DNA from: Bacteroides acidifaciens
GTDB lineage: Bacteria; Bacteroidota; Bacteroidia; Bacteroidales; Bacteroidaceae
Direction: 5' to 3'
DNA length: 32,461 nt
Assembly (NCBI RefSeq): GCF_024623065.1
Contig: NZ_JANJZR010000052.1
Location: forward strand, 1 to 32,461
Below, piece by piece: positions 16,319 to 25,702 of the stretch. Positions within the stretch are counted from its first letter, which is position 1. Each line of letters opens with the position of its first letter. The notes beneath the pieces are model-generated. The model was not told where the DNA came from, did not search any database, and saw nothing but the letters and a program-made list of their open reading frames with translations. A program made the position numbers and the translations under genes.

Positions 16319-17902
16319 ATGGAAAACCTGCAATCAAACTTGTTCTATTCTTTGGCAGGAGTAGCTGCCGTAGCTTCCCTTGCTTCCTGTTCAAACAAGC
16401 AAAAGCCTGCGGAGCAGAAACCTTTGAATATCGTCTATATTATGACAGACGATCACACGGCTCAAATGATGAGCTGTTACGACACACGCTACATGGAAAC
16501 ACCCAATCTCGACCGCATTGCTGCCGATGGCGTACGTTTTACTCAAAGTTTTGTAGCCAATTCATTAAGCGGTCCCAGCCGTGCCTGTATGATTACGGGT
16601 AAGCATAGCTGTGCCAATAAATTCTACGATAATACGACTTGCGTATTCGACAGTTCTCAACAGACATTCCCGAAGCTGCTGCAAAAGGTAGGTTATCAGA
16701 CTGCCTTAGTCGGTAAATGGCATTTGGAAAGTTTGCCATCCGGATTTAATTATTGGCAGATAGTACCCGGACAGGGAGATTATTACAATCCTGCTTTTAT
16801 TACACAAGATAATGATACAATCCAAAAACATGGGTATATCACGAACTTAATTACAGATGATGCCATTGACTGGATGGAAAATAAGCGTGATCCGGAGAAA
16901 CCATTCTGCCTGTTGATTCATCATAAGGCGATTCACCGTAACTGGATGGCAGATACTTGTAACCTTGCTCTTTATGAAGATAAAACGTTCCCGTTGCCTG
17001 ATAATTTCTTTGATGATTATGAGGAACGTCCGGCAGCAGCTGCTCAGGAGATGAGCATCGTGAAAGACATGGATATGATTTACGACCTGAAGATGCTCCG
17101 TCCAAATGAAAAATCGCGTCTGAAATCACTTTATGAAAGATTTCTCGGACGTATGGATGAAGCACAACGTGCTGCATGGGATAAATTCTATACTCCGATA
17201 ATAGACGATTTTTATAAACAGAATCTGCAAGGTGAGGAACTTGCCAATTGGAAATTCCAGCGTTATATGCGCGACTATATGAAGACCGTGAAATCATTGG
17301 ATGACAATGTAGGCCGGGTGCTCGATTATCTGAAAGAGAAAGGATTGTTGGATAATACACTCGTTGTTTATACATCCGACCAGGGATTCTACATGGGTGA
17401 ACACGGTTGGTTTGACAAACGTTTCATGTATGAAGAATCTATGCGTACACCACTTGTCATGCGCTTGCCGAAAGGATTAGAACGTAGAGGTGACATCACT
17501 GATATGGTACAAAATATTGATTATGCACCTACATTCCTCGAATTGGCAGGCGTAGAAATTCCTTCCGATATTCAAGGGAAATCTCTTGTTCCTTTGTTGA
17601 AAGGCGAACAGCCGAAAGATTGGCGTAAGGCTCTCTATTATCATTTTTATGAATATCCTGCCGAACATATGGTGAAACGTCATTACGGTGTACGTACAGA
17701 ACGTTATAAATTGATTCATTTCTATAATGATATAAATTGGTGGGAACTTTACGATTTGCAGGCAGATCCGTCAGAAATGCATAATCTTTACGGACAGCCC
17801 GAATATGAATCGGTAGTAAAAGAGTTGAAAGAAGAAATGCTGCAACTTCAAGAGCAATATAACGATCCTGTCCGCTTCTCACCGAAGAACGATAAGGAGT
17901 AA
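16319..17902 (+). CDS. Sulfatase, serine-type, likely N-acetylglucosamine-6-O-sulfatase (S1_11-like)
   Basis: This 527-residue type I sulfatase hydrolyses sulfate esters using a formylglycine made after translation. The maturation motif reads S-G-P-S-R with Ser84 as the converted residue, so it needs an anaerobic sulfatase-maturating enzyme encoded elsewhere. Metal-site motifs are present: MTDDH near residue 42, GKWHLES, and DQGFYMGEHGWFDKRFMYEESMRTP. This last block and the overall pattern resemble the GlcNAc-6-sulfatase branch (S1_11), an assignment from recognition rather than a search. A lipobox LASC precedes CSNKQKP; the basic residues after Cys suggest a periplasm-facing lipoprotein. 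I start it at ATG 16319 because an upstream in-frame ATG (16163) lies in a hairpin and before the promoter box. GH20 follows 16 nt later, and desulfation would let GH20 act. Confidence 0.9.
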   Translation: MENLQSNLFYSLAGVAAVASLASCSNKQKPAEQKPLNIVYIMTDDHTAQMMSCYDTRYMETPNLDRIAADGVRFTQSFVANSLSGPSRACMITGKHSCANKFYDNTTCVFDSSQQTFPKLLQKVGYQTALVGKWHLESLPSGFNYWQIVPGQGDYYNPAFITQDNDTIQKHGYITNLITDDAIDWMENKRDPEKPFCLLIHHKAIHRNWMADTCNLALYEDKTFPLPDNFFDDYEERPAAAAQEMSIVKDMDMIYDLKMLRPNEKSRLKSLYERFLGRMDEAQRAAWDKFYTPIIDDFYKQNLQGEELANWKFQRYMRDYMKTVKSLDDNVGRVLDYLKEKGLLDNTLVVYTSDQGFYMGEHGWFDKRFMYEESMRTPLVMRLPKGLERRGDITDMVQNIDYAPTFLELAGVEIPSDIQGKSLVPLLKGEQPKDWRKALYYHFYEYPAEHMVKRHYGVRTERYKLIHFYNDINWWELYDLQADPSEMHNLYGQPEYESVVKELKEEMLQLQEQYNDPVRFSPKNDKE

Positions 17903-17918
17903 TATAAGTGCACATATC

Positions 17919-20243
17919 ATGAAAAAATATATCTTAATCATTCTCATACTGTTCTCGCCATTGACGGTGTTTGTGCAGGCTGATAACTTAACATCCCCTT
18001 TGAATTCGATAGTTCCACGTCCGGTACAGATTGTACCGGGCAGTGGTAACTTTATTTTTTCGGCTAAAACGTTATTTGTAGTAGAAAACGAGGAACAGGC
18101 TGCGATTGTCTGTAATTTTATCGATTTGTTCACCCGTGCCGCCGGCATAACTCCCGCATTGAATATTAGAGAAGGAAAAGGACAAGTTTGTTTCACAACG
18201 GATTCTTCTTTAAAAAGTGAAGCATATTTGCTGGAGATTACTCCGGAACAGATACGTGTTAAAGCTTCGGATACCAAAGGCTTTTTCTATGCCCTGCAAT
18301 CTATCCGCCAACTTCTCCCTGCCGCCATAGAATCGGAACAACCGGTGCGGAATATTATTTGGAGCATTCCTGCAGTGACTATTCAGGATGAACCTCGTTT
18401 TGGCTTCCGGGGATTATTGCTTGATCCTGTACGCTGTTTTATCCCCAAAGAGAACGTACTGCGCATCATTGACTGTATGGCGATGCTGAAAATAAACAAA
18501 CTGCATTTTCATTTGACGGACGATAACGGTTGGCGGATTGAAATAAAGAAATATCCTCGTTTGACGGAAGTGGGAGCGTGGAGAGTAGACCGTACGGATG
18601 TACCTTTCCATTCACGCCGTAATCCGGAACGGGGAGAACCCACTCCGATAGGCGGCTTCTACACGCAGGAAGAGATTCGGGAAATTGTGGCTTATGCCGC
18701 TGATAGGCAGATTGAAGTGATTCCGGAAATAGATGTACCGGCACATAGTAACGCTGCCTTAGCTGCTTATCCCCAGTTTGCCTGTCCGGTTGTGAAAGAC
18801 TTTATCGGTGTACTTCCCGGACTGGGAGGAAAAAATTCCGAGATTATCTATTGTGCAGGAAACGATAGCGTATTTACCTTTCTGCAAGATATTTTCGACG
18901 AAATTCTGACACTTTTTCCTTCCCGCTATATTCACGTAGGTGGAGATGAAGCCCGAAAGACGAATTGGGAGAAATGCCCGCTTTGCCAAAAACGGATGAA
19001 AAAGCAGCGTTTGGCAAATGAAGAGGATTTGCAGGGATACTTCATGAAACGACTCAGTGATTATCTGCGTAAGAAAGGTCGTGAAGTGATTGGTTGGGAT
19101 GAATTGACAAACAGTTCTTTTCTTCCCGAAGAGTCTATTATCCTCGGTTGGCAGGGAATGGGAACGGCTGCCTTGAAGGCTGCCGAAAAAGGACATCGTT
19201 TTATCATGACTCCGGCGCGTATCATGTACTTGATCCGTTATCAGGGGCCGCAATGGTTTGAACCGGTGACGTATTTCGGTAACAACACTCTGAAAGATGT
19301 CTTTGATTACGAACCTGTACAAAAGGATTGGAAACCTGAATATGAATCGTTGTTGATGGGCATACAGGCTTGTATGTGGACAGAGTTCTGTAATAAGCCG
19401 GAAGATGTGGATTATCTTTTGTTTCCCCGTTTGGCTGCTTTAGCGGAAGTGGCATGGACACCCGCAGGTACGAAAGACTGGTCCGGATTCTTGAAACGGA
19501 TGGACGCATACAACGCGCATATTGCAGAAAAAGGAATTATCTATGCCCGTTCAATGTATAACATACAGCAGACAGTGACACCGATAGACGGACATTTGGA
19601 AGTGAATTTGGAATGTTTCCGTCCGGATGTGGAAATTCGCTATACACTGAATGGCAGTGATCCGGCTATGTCCTCGCATCGTTACGACGGTCCTATCTGT
19701 GTGACGCAAACGCAGATGGTAAAAGCCGCTACCTTTATGAACGGCAAGCAAATGGGAGAAACCTTAGAACTGCAACTTACATGTAACAAAGCTATGGCAA
19801 AACCTTTGCTCGGCAATAAGCAAAATGAGAAGTTGCTAGTCAACGGATTGAGGGGTAGCCTGAAATATACTGATTTTGAATGGTGTAACTGGAACCGGAA
19901 TGATTCTATATCTTTCACGATAGATTTGCTGGGCAAGGAGAAATTGAATAAATTTGCCATTGGTTGCATTACCAATTATGGAATGGGAGCGCACAAACCG
20001 AAGATGATCCGTGTAGAAGTTTCTGATGATAACAGGGTATATCGCACCATAGGGGAACTGAATTTTTCTCCGGAAGAGATCTATAAGGAAGGCACTTACA
20101 AAAATGACTATTCGATAGATATGGGCGGAGTATCTGCCCGTTATGTCCGAGTGACGGCGAAAGGAGCAGGGATATGTCCCGACAATCATGTTCGTCCCGG
20201 TCAGGAAGCGAGAGTCTATTTTGATGAGGTGATACTGGAATAG
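17919..20243 (+). CDS. GH20 beta-N-acetylhexosaminidase, periplasmic
   Basis: This 774-residue exo-enzyme removes terminal beta-linked GlcNAc or GalNAc by substrate-assisted catalysis. A signal peptide (1-21, ending FVQA) has no lipobox, so the enzyme is probably periplasmic. A GH20b domain (about 28-150) precedes the catalytic barrel (about 155-510), which has HFHLTDDNGWRIE and the catalytic pair Asp343-Glu344 in HVGGDEA. A FnIII-like chitobiase C-terminal segment (about 545-620, GSDPAMSSHRYDGPI) and an F5/8 type C (CBM32-like) domain (about 640-774, ending ARYVRVTAKGAG...YFDEVILE) follow. It sits 16 nt after the sulfatase and 59 nt before GH2, consistent with one operon. Linkage preference is not readable from sequence. 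Confidence 0.95.
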   Translation: MKKYILIILILFSPLTVFVQADNLTSPLNSIVPRPVQIVPGSGNFIFSAKTLFVVENEEQAAIVCNFIDLFTRAAGITPALNIREGKGQVCFTTDSSLKSEAYLLEITPEQIRVKASDTKGFFYALQSIRQLLPAAIESEQPVRNIIWSIPAVTIQDEPRFGFRGLLLDPVRCFIPKENVLRIIDCMAMLKINKLHFHLTDDNGWRIEIKKYPRLTEVGAWRVDRTDVPFHSRRNPERGEPTPIGGFYTQEEIREIVAYAADRQIEVIPEIDVPAHSNAALAAYPQFACPVVKDFIGVLPGLGGKNSEIIYCAGNDSVFTFLQDIFDEILTLFPSRYIHVGGDEARKTNWEKCPLCQKRMKKQRLANEEDLQGYFMKRLSDYLRKKGREVIGWDELTNSSFLPEESIILGWQGMGTAALKAAEKGHRFIMTPARIMYLIRYQGPQWFEPVTYFGNNTLKDVFDYEPVQKDWKPEYESLLMGIQACMWTEFCNKPEDVDYLLFPRLAALAEVAWTPAGTKDWSGFLKRMDAYNAHIAEKGIIYARSMYNIQQTVTPIDGHLEVNLECFRPDVEIRYTLNGSDPAMSSHRYDGPICVTQTQMVKAATFMNGKQMGETLELQLTCNKAMAKPLLGNKQNEKLLVNGLRGSLKYTDFEWCNWNRNDSISFTIDLLGKEKLNKFAIGCITNYGMGAHKPKMIRVEVSDDNRVYRTIGELNFSPEEIYKEGTYKNDYSIDMGGVSARYVRVTAKGAGICPDNHVRPGQEARVYFDEVILE

Positions 20244-20302
20244 AATTACTTCTGAGATAACTGGAGTATAATATAAACTATAATTGTAAATTAAACTCAA
20301 TA

Positions 20303-23300
20303 ATGAATACGAAAGTACTAATAAAAACTGCCTTTAGATCTTCTCTGTTTGTGAGAACCGGAATGCTTTTCCTATTTCTGATAACGTTTGCCGCTGTCTC
20401 TGCGCAGAAGAAACCACTACCTGAATGGCAAAGCCAGTATGCGGTAGGACTGAACAAACTTGCCCCTCATACCTACGTATGGCCTTACGCTGATGCTTCT
20501 GATATTGAAAAGCCGGGCGGATACGAGCAATCCCCATTTTATATGAGCCTGAATGGAAAATGGAAATTCCATTGGGTGAAGAATCCCGATAATCGTCCGA
20601 AAGACTTTTATCAGCCTTCCTATTATACCGGGGGCTGGGCGGATATCAATGTCCCCGGCAACTGGGAACGCCAGGGTTATGGCACAGCTATCTACGTCAA
20701 CGAAACGTATGAGTTTGACGACAAAATGTTCAACTTTAAAAAGAACCCGCCGCTCGTTCCTCATGCAAAGAATGAAGTCGGCTCATACCGCCGCACGTTC
20801 AAAGTGCCTGCCGACTGGAAAGGTCGTCGTGTGGTATTGTGCTGCGAAGGTGTGATTTCTTTCTATTATGTATGGGTGAACGGGAAACTGCTCGGATACA
20901 ACCAAGGATCGAAAACAAATGCCGAATGGGACATTACGGATGTCCTGAATGACGGAGAAAATGTAGTGGCCTTGGAAGTGTATCGTTGGAGTGCGGGCGC
21001 GTATCTGGAATGTCAGGATATGTGGCGCTTGAGCGGCATCGAACGGGATGTCTACTTATATAGTACTCCCAAACAGTACATTGCCGACTATAAACTGAAC
21101 GCTTCTTTAGATAAGGAAAAATACAAGGATGGTATCTTCGGACTGGAAGTAATCGTGGAAGGTCCTTCCGCTACCGCCAGTTCCATTGCGTACACATTGA
21201 AAGACGATTCGGGTAAAGCTGTCTTGCAGGATGCTGTTCAGATTAAATCCCGTGGATTGAGCAATTTCATTGCATTTGATGAAAAGAAGATTTCGAACGT
21301 AAAAGCCTGGAATGCGGAACATCCTAATCTTTATACATTGGTACTTGAACTGAAAGACGCTCAGGGCAAAGTCTCCGAACTGACCGGATGCGAAGTTGGT
21401 TTCCGCACTTCGGAAATCAAGGACGGTCGTTTCTGTATCAATGGTGTTCCGATTCTGGTGAAGGGAACTAACCGCCATGAGCACTCGCAACTCGGACGTA
21501 CGGTAAGCAAGGAACTTATGGAACTGGACATCAAACTGATGAAACAGCATAACATCAACCTTGTCCGGAACTCGCATTATCCCACTCATCCTTATTGGTA
21601 TCAGCTTTGCGACCGTTACGGACTGTACATGATTGACGAAGCAAACATCGAATCTCACGGCATGGGTTACGGCCCTGCTTCCCTTGCCAAAGACAGCACT
21701 TGGCTGACAGCCCACATGGATCGTACGCAACGTATGTACGAGCGTTCCAAGAATCATCCGGCGATTGTCATCTGGTCGCTTGGAAACGAAGCCGGAAACG
21801 GTATCAACTTTGAACGTACCTACGACAGGTTGAAATCTGTAGAAAAGACCCGCCCTGTGCAGTACGAACGTGCCGAACTGAATTACAATACGGACATTTA
21901 CTGCCGCATGTATCGCAGTGTAGACGAAATAAAAGCGTATGTGGCGAAGAAAGGCATTTACCGTCCTTTCATCCTTTGTGAATACCTGCATGCAATGGGC
22001 AACAGTTGCGGCGGACTGAAAGAGTATTGGGACGTCTTCGAAAACGAACCGATGGCGCAAGGTGGTAGCGTGTGGGACTGGGTAGATCAGTCATTCCGCG
22101 AAATAGACAAGAACGGAAAATGGTATTGGACGTACGGTGGTGACTACGGACCGGAAGGGATACCGAGTTTTGGTAACTTCTGCTGTAATGGTCTGGTGAA
22201 TACCGACCGCGAGCCACATCCCCATCTGCTTGAAGTGAAGAAAGTTTATCAGAACATCAAGACTACGTTGCTTGACCGGAAAAATATGAAACTTCGTATC
22301 AAGAACTGGTACGATTTTTCCAATCTGAATGAATATATATTCCATTGGAATATTATGGCTGATAGCGGAGAAATACTGGCAGAAGGCACAAAAGTACTGG
22401 ATTGTAAGCCGCATACTACAATAGATATACAATTGGGAAATGTGGCGTTATCGAAAAAAAATCGGGAGGCTTATCTCAATATTAGCTGGACACGTAAGGA
22501 AGATTCTCCGATGGTAGCCAAAGGTTGGGAAGTGGCCTATGACCAGTTTGTTCTTTCCGGTAATAAGAACTCCACGGCTCATCGTCCGCAAAAAGCAGGT
22601 GAGACTACTTTCACCGTTGATAAAGAAACGGGAGCTTTGACTTCTTTAAGTCTGAATGGCAAAGAATTGCTTTCTACCCCTGTGGCATTGAGCCTTTTCC
22701 GTCCGGCTACTGATAATGACAATCGCGATAAGAATGGCGCACGTCTGTGGCGTAAAGCAGGATTGGACAATATAACTCAAAAAGTCGTTTCACTGAAAGA
22801 AGGCAAGAATTCGACAACTGCCCGTGTGGAAGTTCTCAATGCGAAAGGGCAGAAGGTTGGTACGGCTGACTTTATCTACGCACTAAACAAGAACGGTGCA
22901 TTGAAAGTGAACACTACTTTTGAACCGGATACTTCAATTGTGAAATCAATAGCTCGCCTGGGATTAACCTTCCGTGTAGCTGACACTTACGACAAAGTTT
23001 CCTATTTGGGACGTGGCGACAATGAAACCTATGCCGACCGTGACCAATCCGGCAGAATCGGACTGTACCGGACAACTCCCGAACGTATGTTCCACTATTA
23101 CGTCACTCCCCAGTCTACGGGCAACCGTACTGATGTACGTTGGGCGAAGTTCACGAATCACTCCGGTGAAGGTATCTTTGTTGAATCAAACCGTACTTTC
23201 CAGTTTAGTATGATTCCTTTCTCGGATGTATTATTGGAAAAAGCACGGCATATCAATGACTTGGAGCGTGACGGAATGTACACAGTACACCTGGATGCAG

Positions 23301-23407
23301 AGCAGGCAGGTGTGGGGACGGCCACTTGTGGACCCGGTGTGTTGCCGCAATATCTGATTCCATTGAAGAAACAGAGCTTTGAATTCATCCTTTATCCGAT
23401 AAAATGA
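20303..23407 (+). CDS. GH2 beta-galactosidase, LacZ-type, exported
   Basis: This 1034-residue protein has a signal peptide ending AAVSAQ and the full LacZ order: jelly-roll N-terminal domain (about 60-250), Ig domain, TIM barrel (about 365-660), DUF4981-type domain and the C-terminal Bgal_small_N domain (about 765-1030). The acid/base is Glu496 in SLGNEAGNG and the nucleophile is Glu560 in ILCEYLHAMGN; NLVRNSHYPTHP and IDEANIESHG are further family motifs. It should remove beta-linked galactose from oligosaccharides in the periplasm, exposing GlcNAc for GH20. It is too long for a beta-glucuronidase, and the C-terminal domain supports beta-galactosidase. Confidence 0.95.
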   Translation: MNTKVLIKTAFRSSLFVRTGMLFLFLITFAAVSAQKKPLPEWQSQYAVGLNKLAPHTYVWPYADASDIEKPGGYEQSPFYMSLNGKWKFHWVKNPDNRPKDFYQPSYYTGGWADINVPGNWERQGYGTAIYVNETYEFDDKMFNFKKNPPLVPHAKNEVGSYRRTFKVPADWKGRRVVLCCEGVISFYYVWVNGKLLGYNQGSKTNAEWDITDVLNDGENVVALEVYRWSAGAYLECQDMWRLSGIERDVYLYSTPKQYIADYKLNASLDKEKYKDGIFGLEVIVEGPSATASSIAYTLKDDSGKAVLQDAVQIKSRGLSNFIAFDEKKISNVKAWNAEHPNLYTLVLELKDAQGKVSELTGCEVGFRTSEIKDGRFCINGVPILVKGTNRHEHSQLGRTVSKELMELDIKLMKQHNINLVRNSHYPTHPYWYQLCDRYGLYMIDEANIESHGMGYGPASLAKDSTWLTAHMDRTQRMYERSKNHPAIVIWSLGNEAGNGINFERTYDRLKSVEKTRPVQYERAELNYNTDIYCRMYRSVDEIKAYVAKKGIYRPFILCEYLHAMGNSCGGLKEYWDVFENEPMAQGGSVWDWVDQSFREIDKNGKWYWTYGGDYGPEGIPSFGNFCCNGLVNTDREPHPHLLEVKKVYQNIKTTLLDRKNMKLRIKNWYDFSNLNEYIFHWNIMADSGEILAEGTKVLDCKPHTTIDIQLGNVALSKKNREAYLNISWTRKEDSPMVAKGWEVAYDQFVLSGNKNSTAHRPQKAGETTFTVDKETGALTSLSLNGKELLSTPVALSLFRPATDNDNRDKNGARLWRKAGLDNITQKVVSLKEGKNSTTARVEVLNAKGQKVGTADFIYALNKNGALKVNTTFEPDTSIVKSIARLGLTFRVADTYDKVSYLGRGDNETYADRDQSGRIGLYRTTPERMFHYYVTPQSTGNRTDVRWAKFTNHSGEGIFVESNRTFQFSMIPFSDVLLEKARHINDLERDGMYTVHLDAEQAGVGTATCGPGVLPQYLIPLKKQSFEFILYPIK

Positions 23408-23442
23408 GTTTAAAAACGATAGGCTATTAGATTATATAAATG

Positions 23443-23511
23443 AGGTGTGGATTTCACATTTTCTTTGAATATTGTTGGAAATATTCTGTTAGAGTAATTA
23501 AATTCACACCT
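23443..23511 (+). promoter_or_regulatory. Nested inverted repeat overlapping the GH29 promoter
   Basis: AGGTGTGGATTT (23443-23454) is matched by AAATTCACACCT (23500-23511), 11 of 12 pairs plus one G-U if folded as RNA. Inside it, GAATATT (23467-23473) and AATATTC (23480-23486) form a second perfect dyad. The right outer arm ends 6 bp before the TATCTTTG box, where a regulator would block or assist polymerase. There is no T-run after the inner stem, so a terminator is less likely. Confidence 0.45.
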
Positions 23512-23517
23512 TTATAT

Positions 23518-23525
23518 TATCTTTG
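23518..23525 (+). promoter_or_regulatory. Promoter box for the GH29 gene
   Basis: TATCTTTG lies 29 nt before the ATG at 23555, indicating that the fucosidase can be transcribed separately from GH2. Confidence 0.62.
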
Positions 23526-23554
23526 TGCTATCAGCATTAATTAAATTTTATATC

Positions 23555-25372
23555 ATGAACAAACTACTGGTCACCTTATTATTATCCTCTGCCATCACAT
23601 TAAGCGTTCAGGCACAAAAGTCAGAAGGATATTACGTCAAGCACGTTGAATTTCCTCAAAATGCCACCCTCGAACAGAAAGTGGATATGGCTGCACGTCT
23701 CGTGCCCACCCCTCAACAATATGCTTGGCAACAAATGGAATTGACAGCTTTCCTTCATTTTGGTATCAACACCTTTACCGGACATGAATGGGGAGATGGA
23801 AAAGAAAACCCCGCTATTTTTAACCCGACCGAGCTGGATGCCGAGCAATGGGTAAGCATCCTCAAAGATGCCGGATTCAAAATGGTACTTCTGACCGCAA
23901 AGCATCACGACGGTTTCTGCCTTTGGCCAACAGCTACCACCAAACATTCCGTAGCCTCTTCTCTCTGGAAGAACGGGCAGGGGGATGTCGTAAAAGAACT
24001 TCGGAAAGCCTGCGACAAATATGATATGAAGTTCGGCATCTACCTTTCTCCGTGGGACCGCAATGCGGAATGTTATGGAGACTCTCCCCGTTACAATGAA
24101 TTCTTTATCCACCAATTGACGGAACTGCTTACCAATTACGGTGAAGTGCACGAAGTATGGTTCGACGGAGCGAATGGGGAAGGCCCGAACGGAAAGAAAC
24201 AAGTCTATGACTGGGACGCTTTCTATCAAACCATCCAACGCCTGCAACCGAAAGCAGTAATGGCGATTATGGGAGACGATGTTCGTTGGGTAGGAAATGA
24301 AAAAGGACTGGGACGCGAAACGGAATGGAATGCCACCGTGCTGACTCCGGGAATTTATGCCCGCTCGGCAGAAAACAACAAACGCCTGGGTGTCTTTAGC
24401 AAAGCGGAAGATTTAGGAAGCCGCAAAATGTTGGAGAAAGCTACCGAACTGTTTTGGTATCCTTCGGAAGTGGATGTGTCCATTCGTCCGGGATGGTTCT
24501 ATCATGCGGAAGAGGATGCGAAAGTGAAGTCTTTGAAACATCTGTCGGATATTTATTTCCAGTCGGTAGGATATAACTCCTTGCTTCTATTGAATATACC
24601 GCCCGACCGCAAAGGCTTGATTAATGAAGCGGACGTGAACCGTCTGAAAGAATTTGCAGCTTACCGTCAACAGATATTTGCCGACAACCGGGTGAAGAAA
24701 GGAAGAAACTACTGGAATGCCACTTCGGGTAGTGAAGCCGTTTATTCTTTGAAACCGGGCTCGGAAATTAATTTAGTGATGCTTCAGGAAGATATCACGA
24801 AAGGTCAGAGAGTGGAGGCTTTCGTTGTAGAGGCTTTGACTGATAACGGTTGGAAAGAAGTAGGCAAGGGTACGACAATCGGATATAAACGTATGCTGCG
24901 TTTCCCGACAGTGAAAGCCAGTCAGCTACGGGTGAAGATTGACGAATGTCGTCTGACAGCTCATATAAACCAAGTAGCCGCTTATTATGCAGCTCCTTTG
25001 CAGGAAGTGGTTCAGGGTGAAGATTGGAATAATCTGCCTCGTGCTGGCTGGAAACAACTCGCTGATTCTCCGTTGACGATTGACTTGGGCAAATCGGTGA
25101 CATTAGCCAGCTTTACTTATGCTCCTTTGAAAGCGGAAGCGAAACCGACAATGGCTTTCCGTTATAAATTCTTTGTGAGCATGGACGGAAAGAACTGGAA
25201 GGAAGTTCCTGCCAACGGTGAGTTCAGTAATATCATGCACAACCCGCTGCCGCAGACGGTTACTTTCGGTCAGAAAGTACAAGCACGTTATATTAAGTTG
25301 GAGGCTACTACGCCTACCGCAACAACCGCGAAAGTAGGAATGAATGAAATAGGAGTGATAACTACTCCCTGA
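23555..25372 (+). CDS. GH29 alpha-L-fucosidase, probably subfamily B, exported
   Basis: This 605-residue protein has a signal peptide (MNKLLVTLLLSSAITLSVQAQ, cleaved near 21). The GH29 catalytic domain covers about 40-380, with FLHFGINTFTGHEWG, AKHHDGFCLWP and the nucleophile Asp204 in VWFDGANGEG. The motif GNEKGLGRETEWN about 45 residues later holds the probable acid/base (Glu249 is my candidate). The C-terminal ~130 residues form a discoidin-like sandwich ending VGMNEIGVITTP. The pattern resembles the GH29-B group, which cleaves alpha-1,3/1,4-fucose on branched Lewis-type glycans; this is inferred, not tested. GTG at 23525 opens the frame earlier but overlaps the promoter box, so ATG 23555 is used. 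It is the last PUL gene and is followed by a terminator. Confidence 0.93.
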   Translation: MNKLLVTLLLSSAITLSVQAQKSEGYYVKHVEFPQNATLEQKVDMAARLVPTPQQYAWQQMELTAFLHFGINTFTGHEWGDGKENPAIFNPTELDAEQWVSILKDAGFKMVLLTAKHHDGFCLWPTATTKHSVASSLWKNGQGDVVKELRKACDKYDMKFGIYLSPWDRNAECYGDSPRYNEFFIHQLTELLTNYGEVHEVWFDGANGEGPNGKKQVYDWDAFYQTIQRLQPKAVMAIMGDDVRWVGNEKGLGRETEWNATVLTPGIYARSAENNKRLGVFSKAEDLGSRKMLEKATELFWYPSEVDVSIRPGWFYHAEEDAKVKSLKHLSDIYFQSVGYNSLLLLNIPPDRKGLINEADVNRLKEFAAYRQQIFADNRVKKGRNYWNATSGSEAVYSLKPGSEINLVMLQEDITKGQRVEAFVVEALTDNGWKEVGKGTTIGYKRMLRFPTVKASQLRVKIDECRLTAHINQVAAYYAAPLQEVVQGEDWNNLPRAGWKQLADSPLTIDLGKSVTLASFTYAPLKAEAKPTMAFRYKFFVSMDGKNWKEVPANGEFSNIMHNPLPQTVTFGQKVQARYIKLEATTPTATTAKVGMNEIGVITTP

Positions 25373-25415
25373 CGGGATTGTTATCGCTGAAAGATATGCA
25401 TAGAGAGTAGCAGTG

Positions 25416-25460
25416 AAGACTGGCAGTCCTGATTTCTAGTGAATCGGATGCCAGTCTTTT
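25416..25460 (+). terminator. Terminator at the end of the PUL
   Basis: AAGACTGGCA (25416-25425) pairs with TGCCAGTCTT (25449-25458), with further pairing of TCCTGATT and AATCGGA inside the loop, followed by TTTT. It closes the GH29 transcript. Confidence 0.75.
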
Positions 25461-25470
25461 CGGGATTAGG

Positions 25471-25626
25471 TGCTTCGGCTGCTATCCTGATGTTGGTATT
25501 CAAGTTTACTTTTTCTCCCGAAACAAAGTTTGGAAAGAATATGAACGTATCCAGTCGGACATCTTTGACCATTTGCTGGCAATGGTTCCCAAGTTTGACT
25601 TGAAGGTTTATCAGTATTCCGATTAA
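25471..25626 (+). pseudogene. Decayed 3' fragment of a MscS-type mechanosensitive channel gene
   Basis: The frame ending at TAA 25624-25626 reads ...GIQVYFFSRNKVWKEYER then IQSDIFDHLLAMVPKFDLKVYQ. This resembles the C-terminal cytoplasmic domain of MscS-family channels of the larger YbdG-like type, where an IYxF...W.EYE.IQ.DIFDHLL pattern is usual. The similarity stops near 25495 and no upstream start codon or membrane segments are present, so only about 45 codons survive. It sits between the PUL terminator and the convergent endonuclease-family gene, which makes it a remnant left when the PUL was inserted or rearranged. The match is from memory of the family. Confidence 0.55.
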
Positions 25627-25702
25627 ATGATTTGTGCCATTCTGATGTTACGACTGTTCTAATACGGTGACACAAAACAATTTGTTACAGATAGTTGGTA
25701 TA

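Noticed and set aside
21107..22060. 317-codon open frame on the minus strand
   Set aside because: It lies fully inside the GH2 gene, whose motifs are intact; no signal, domain or promoter supports it.
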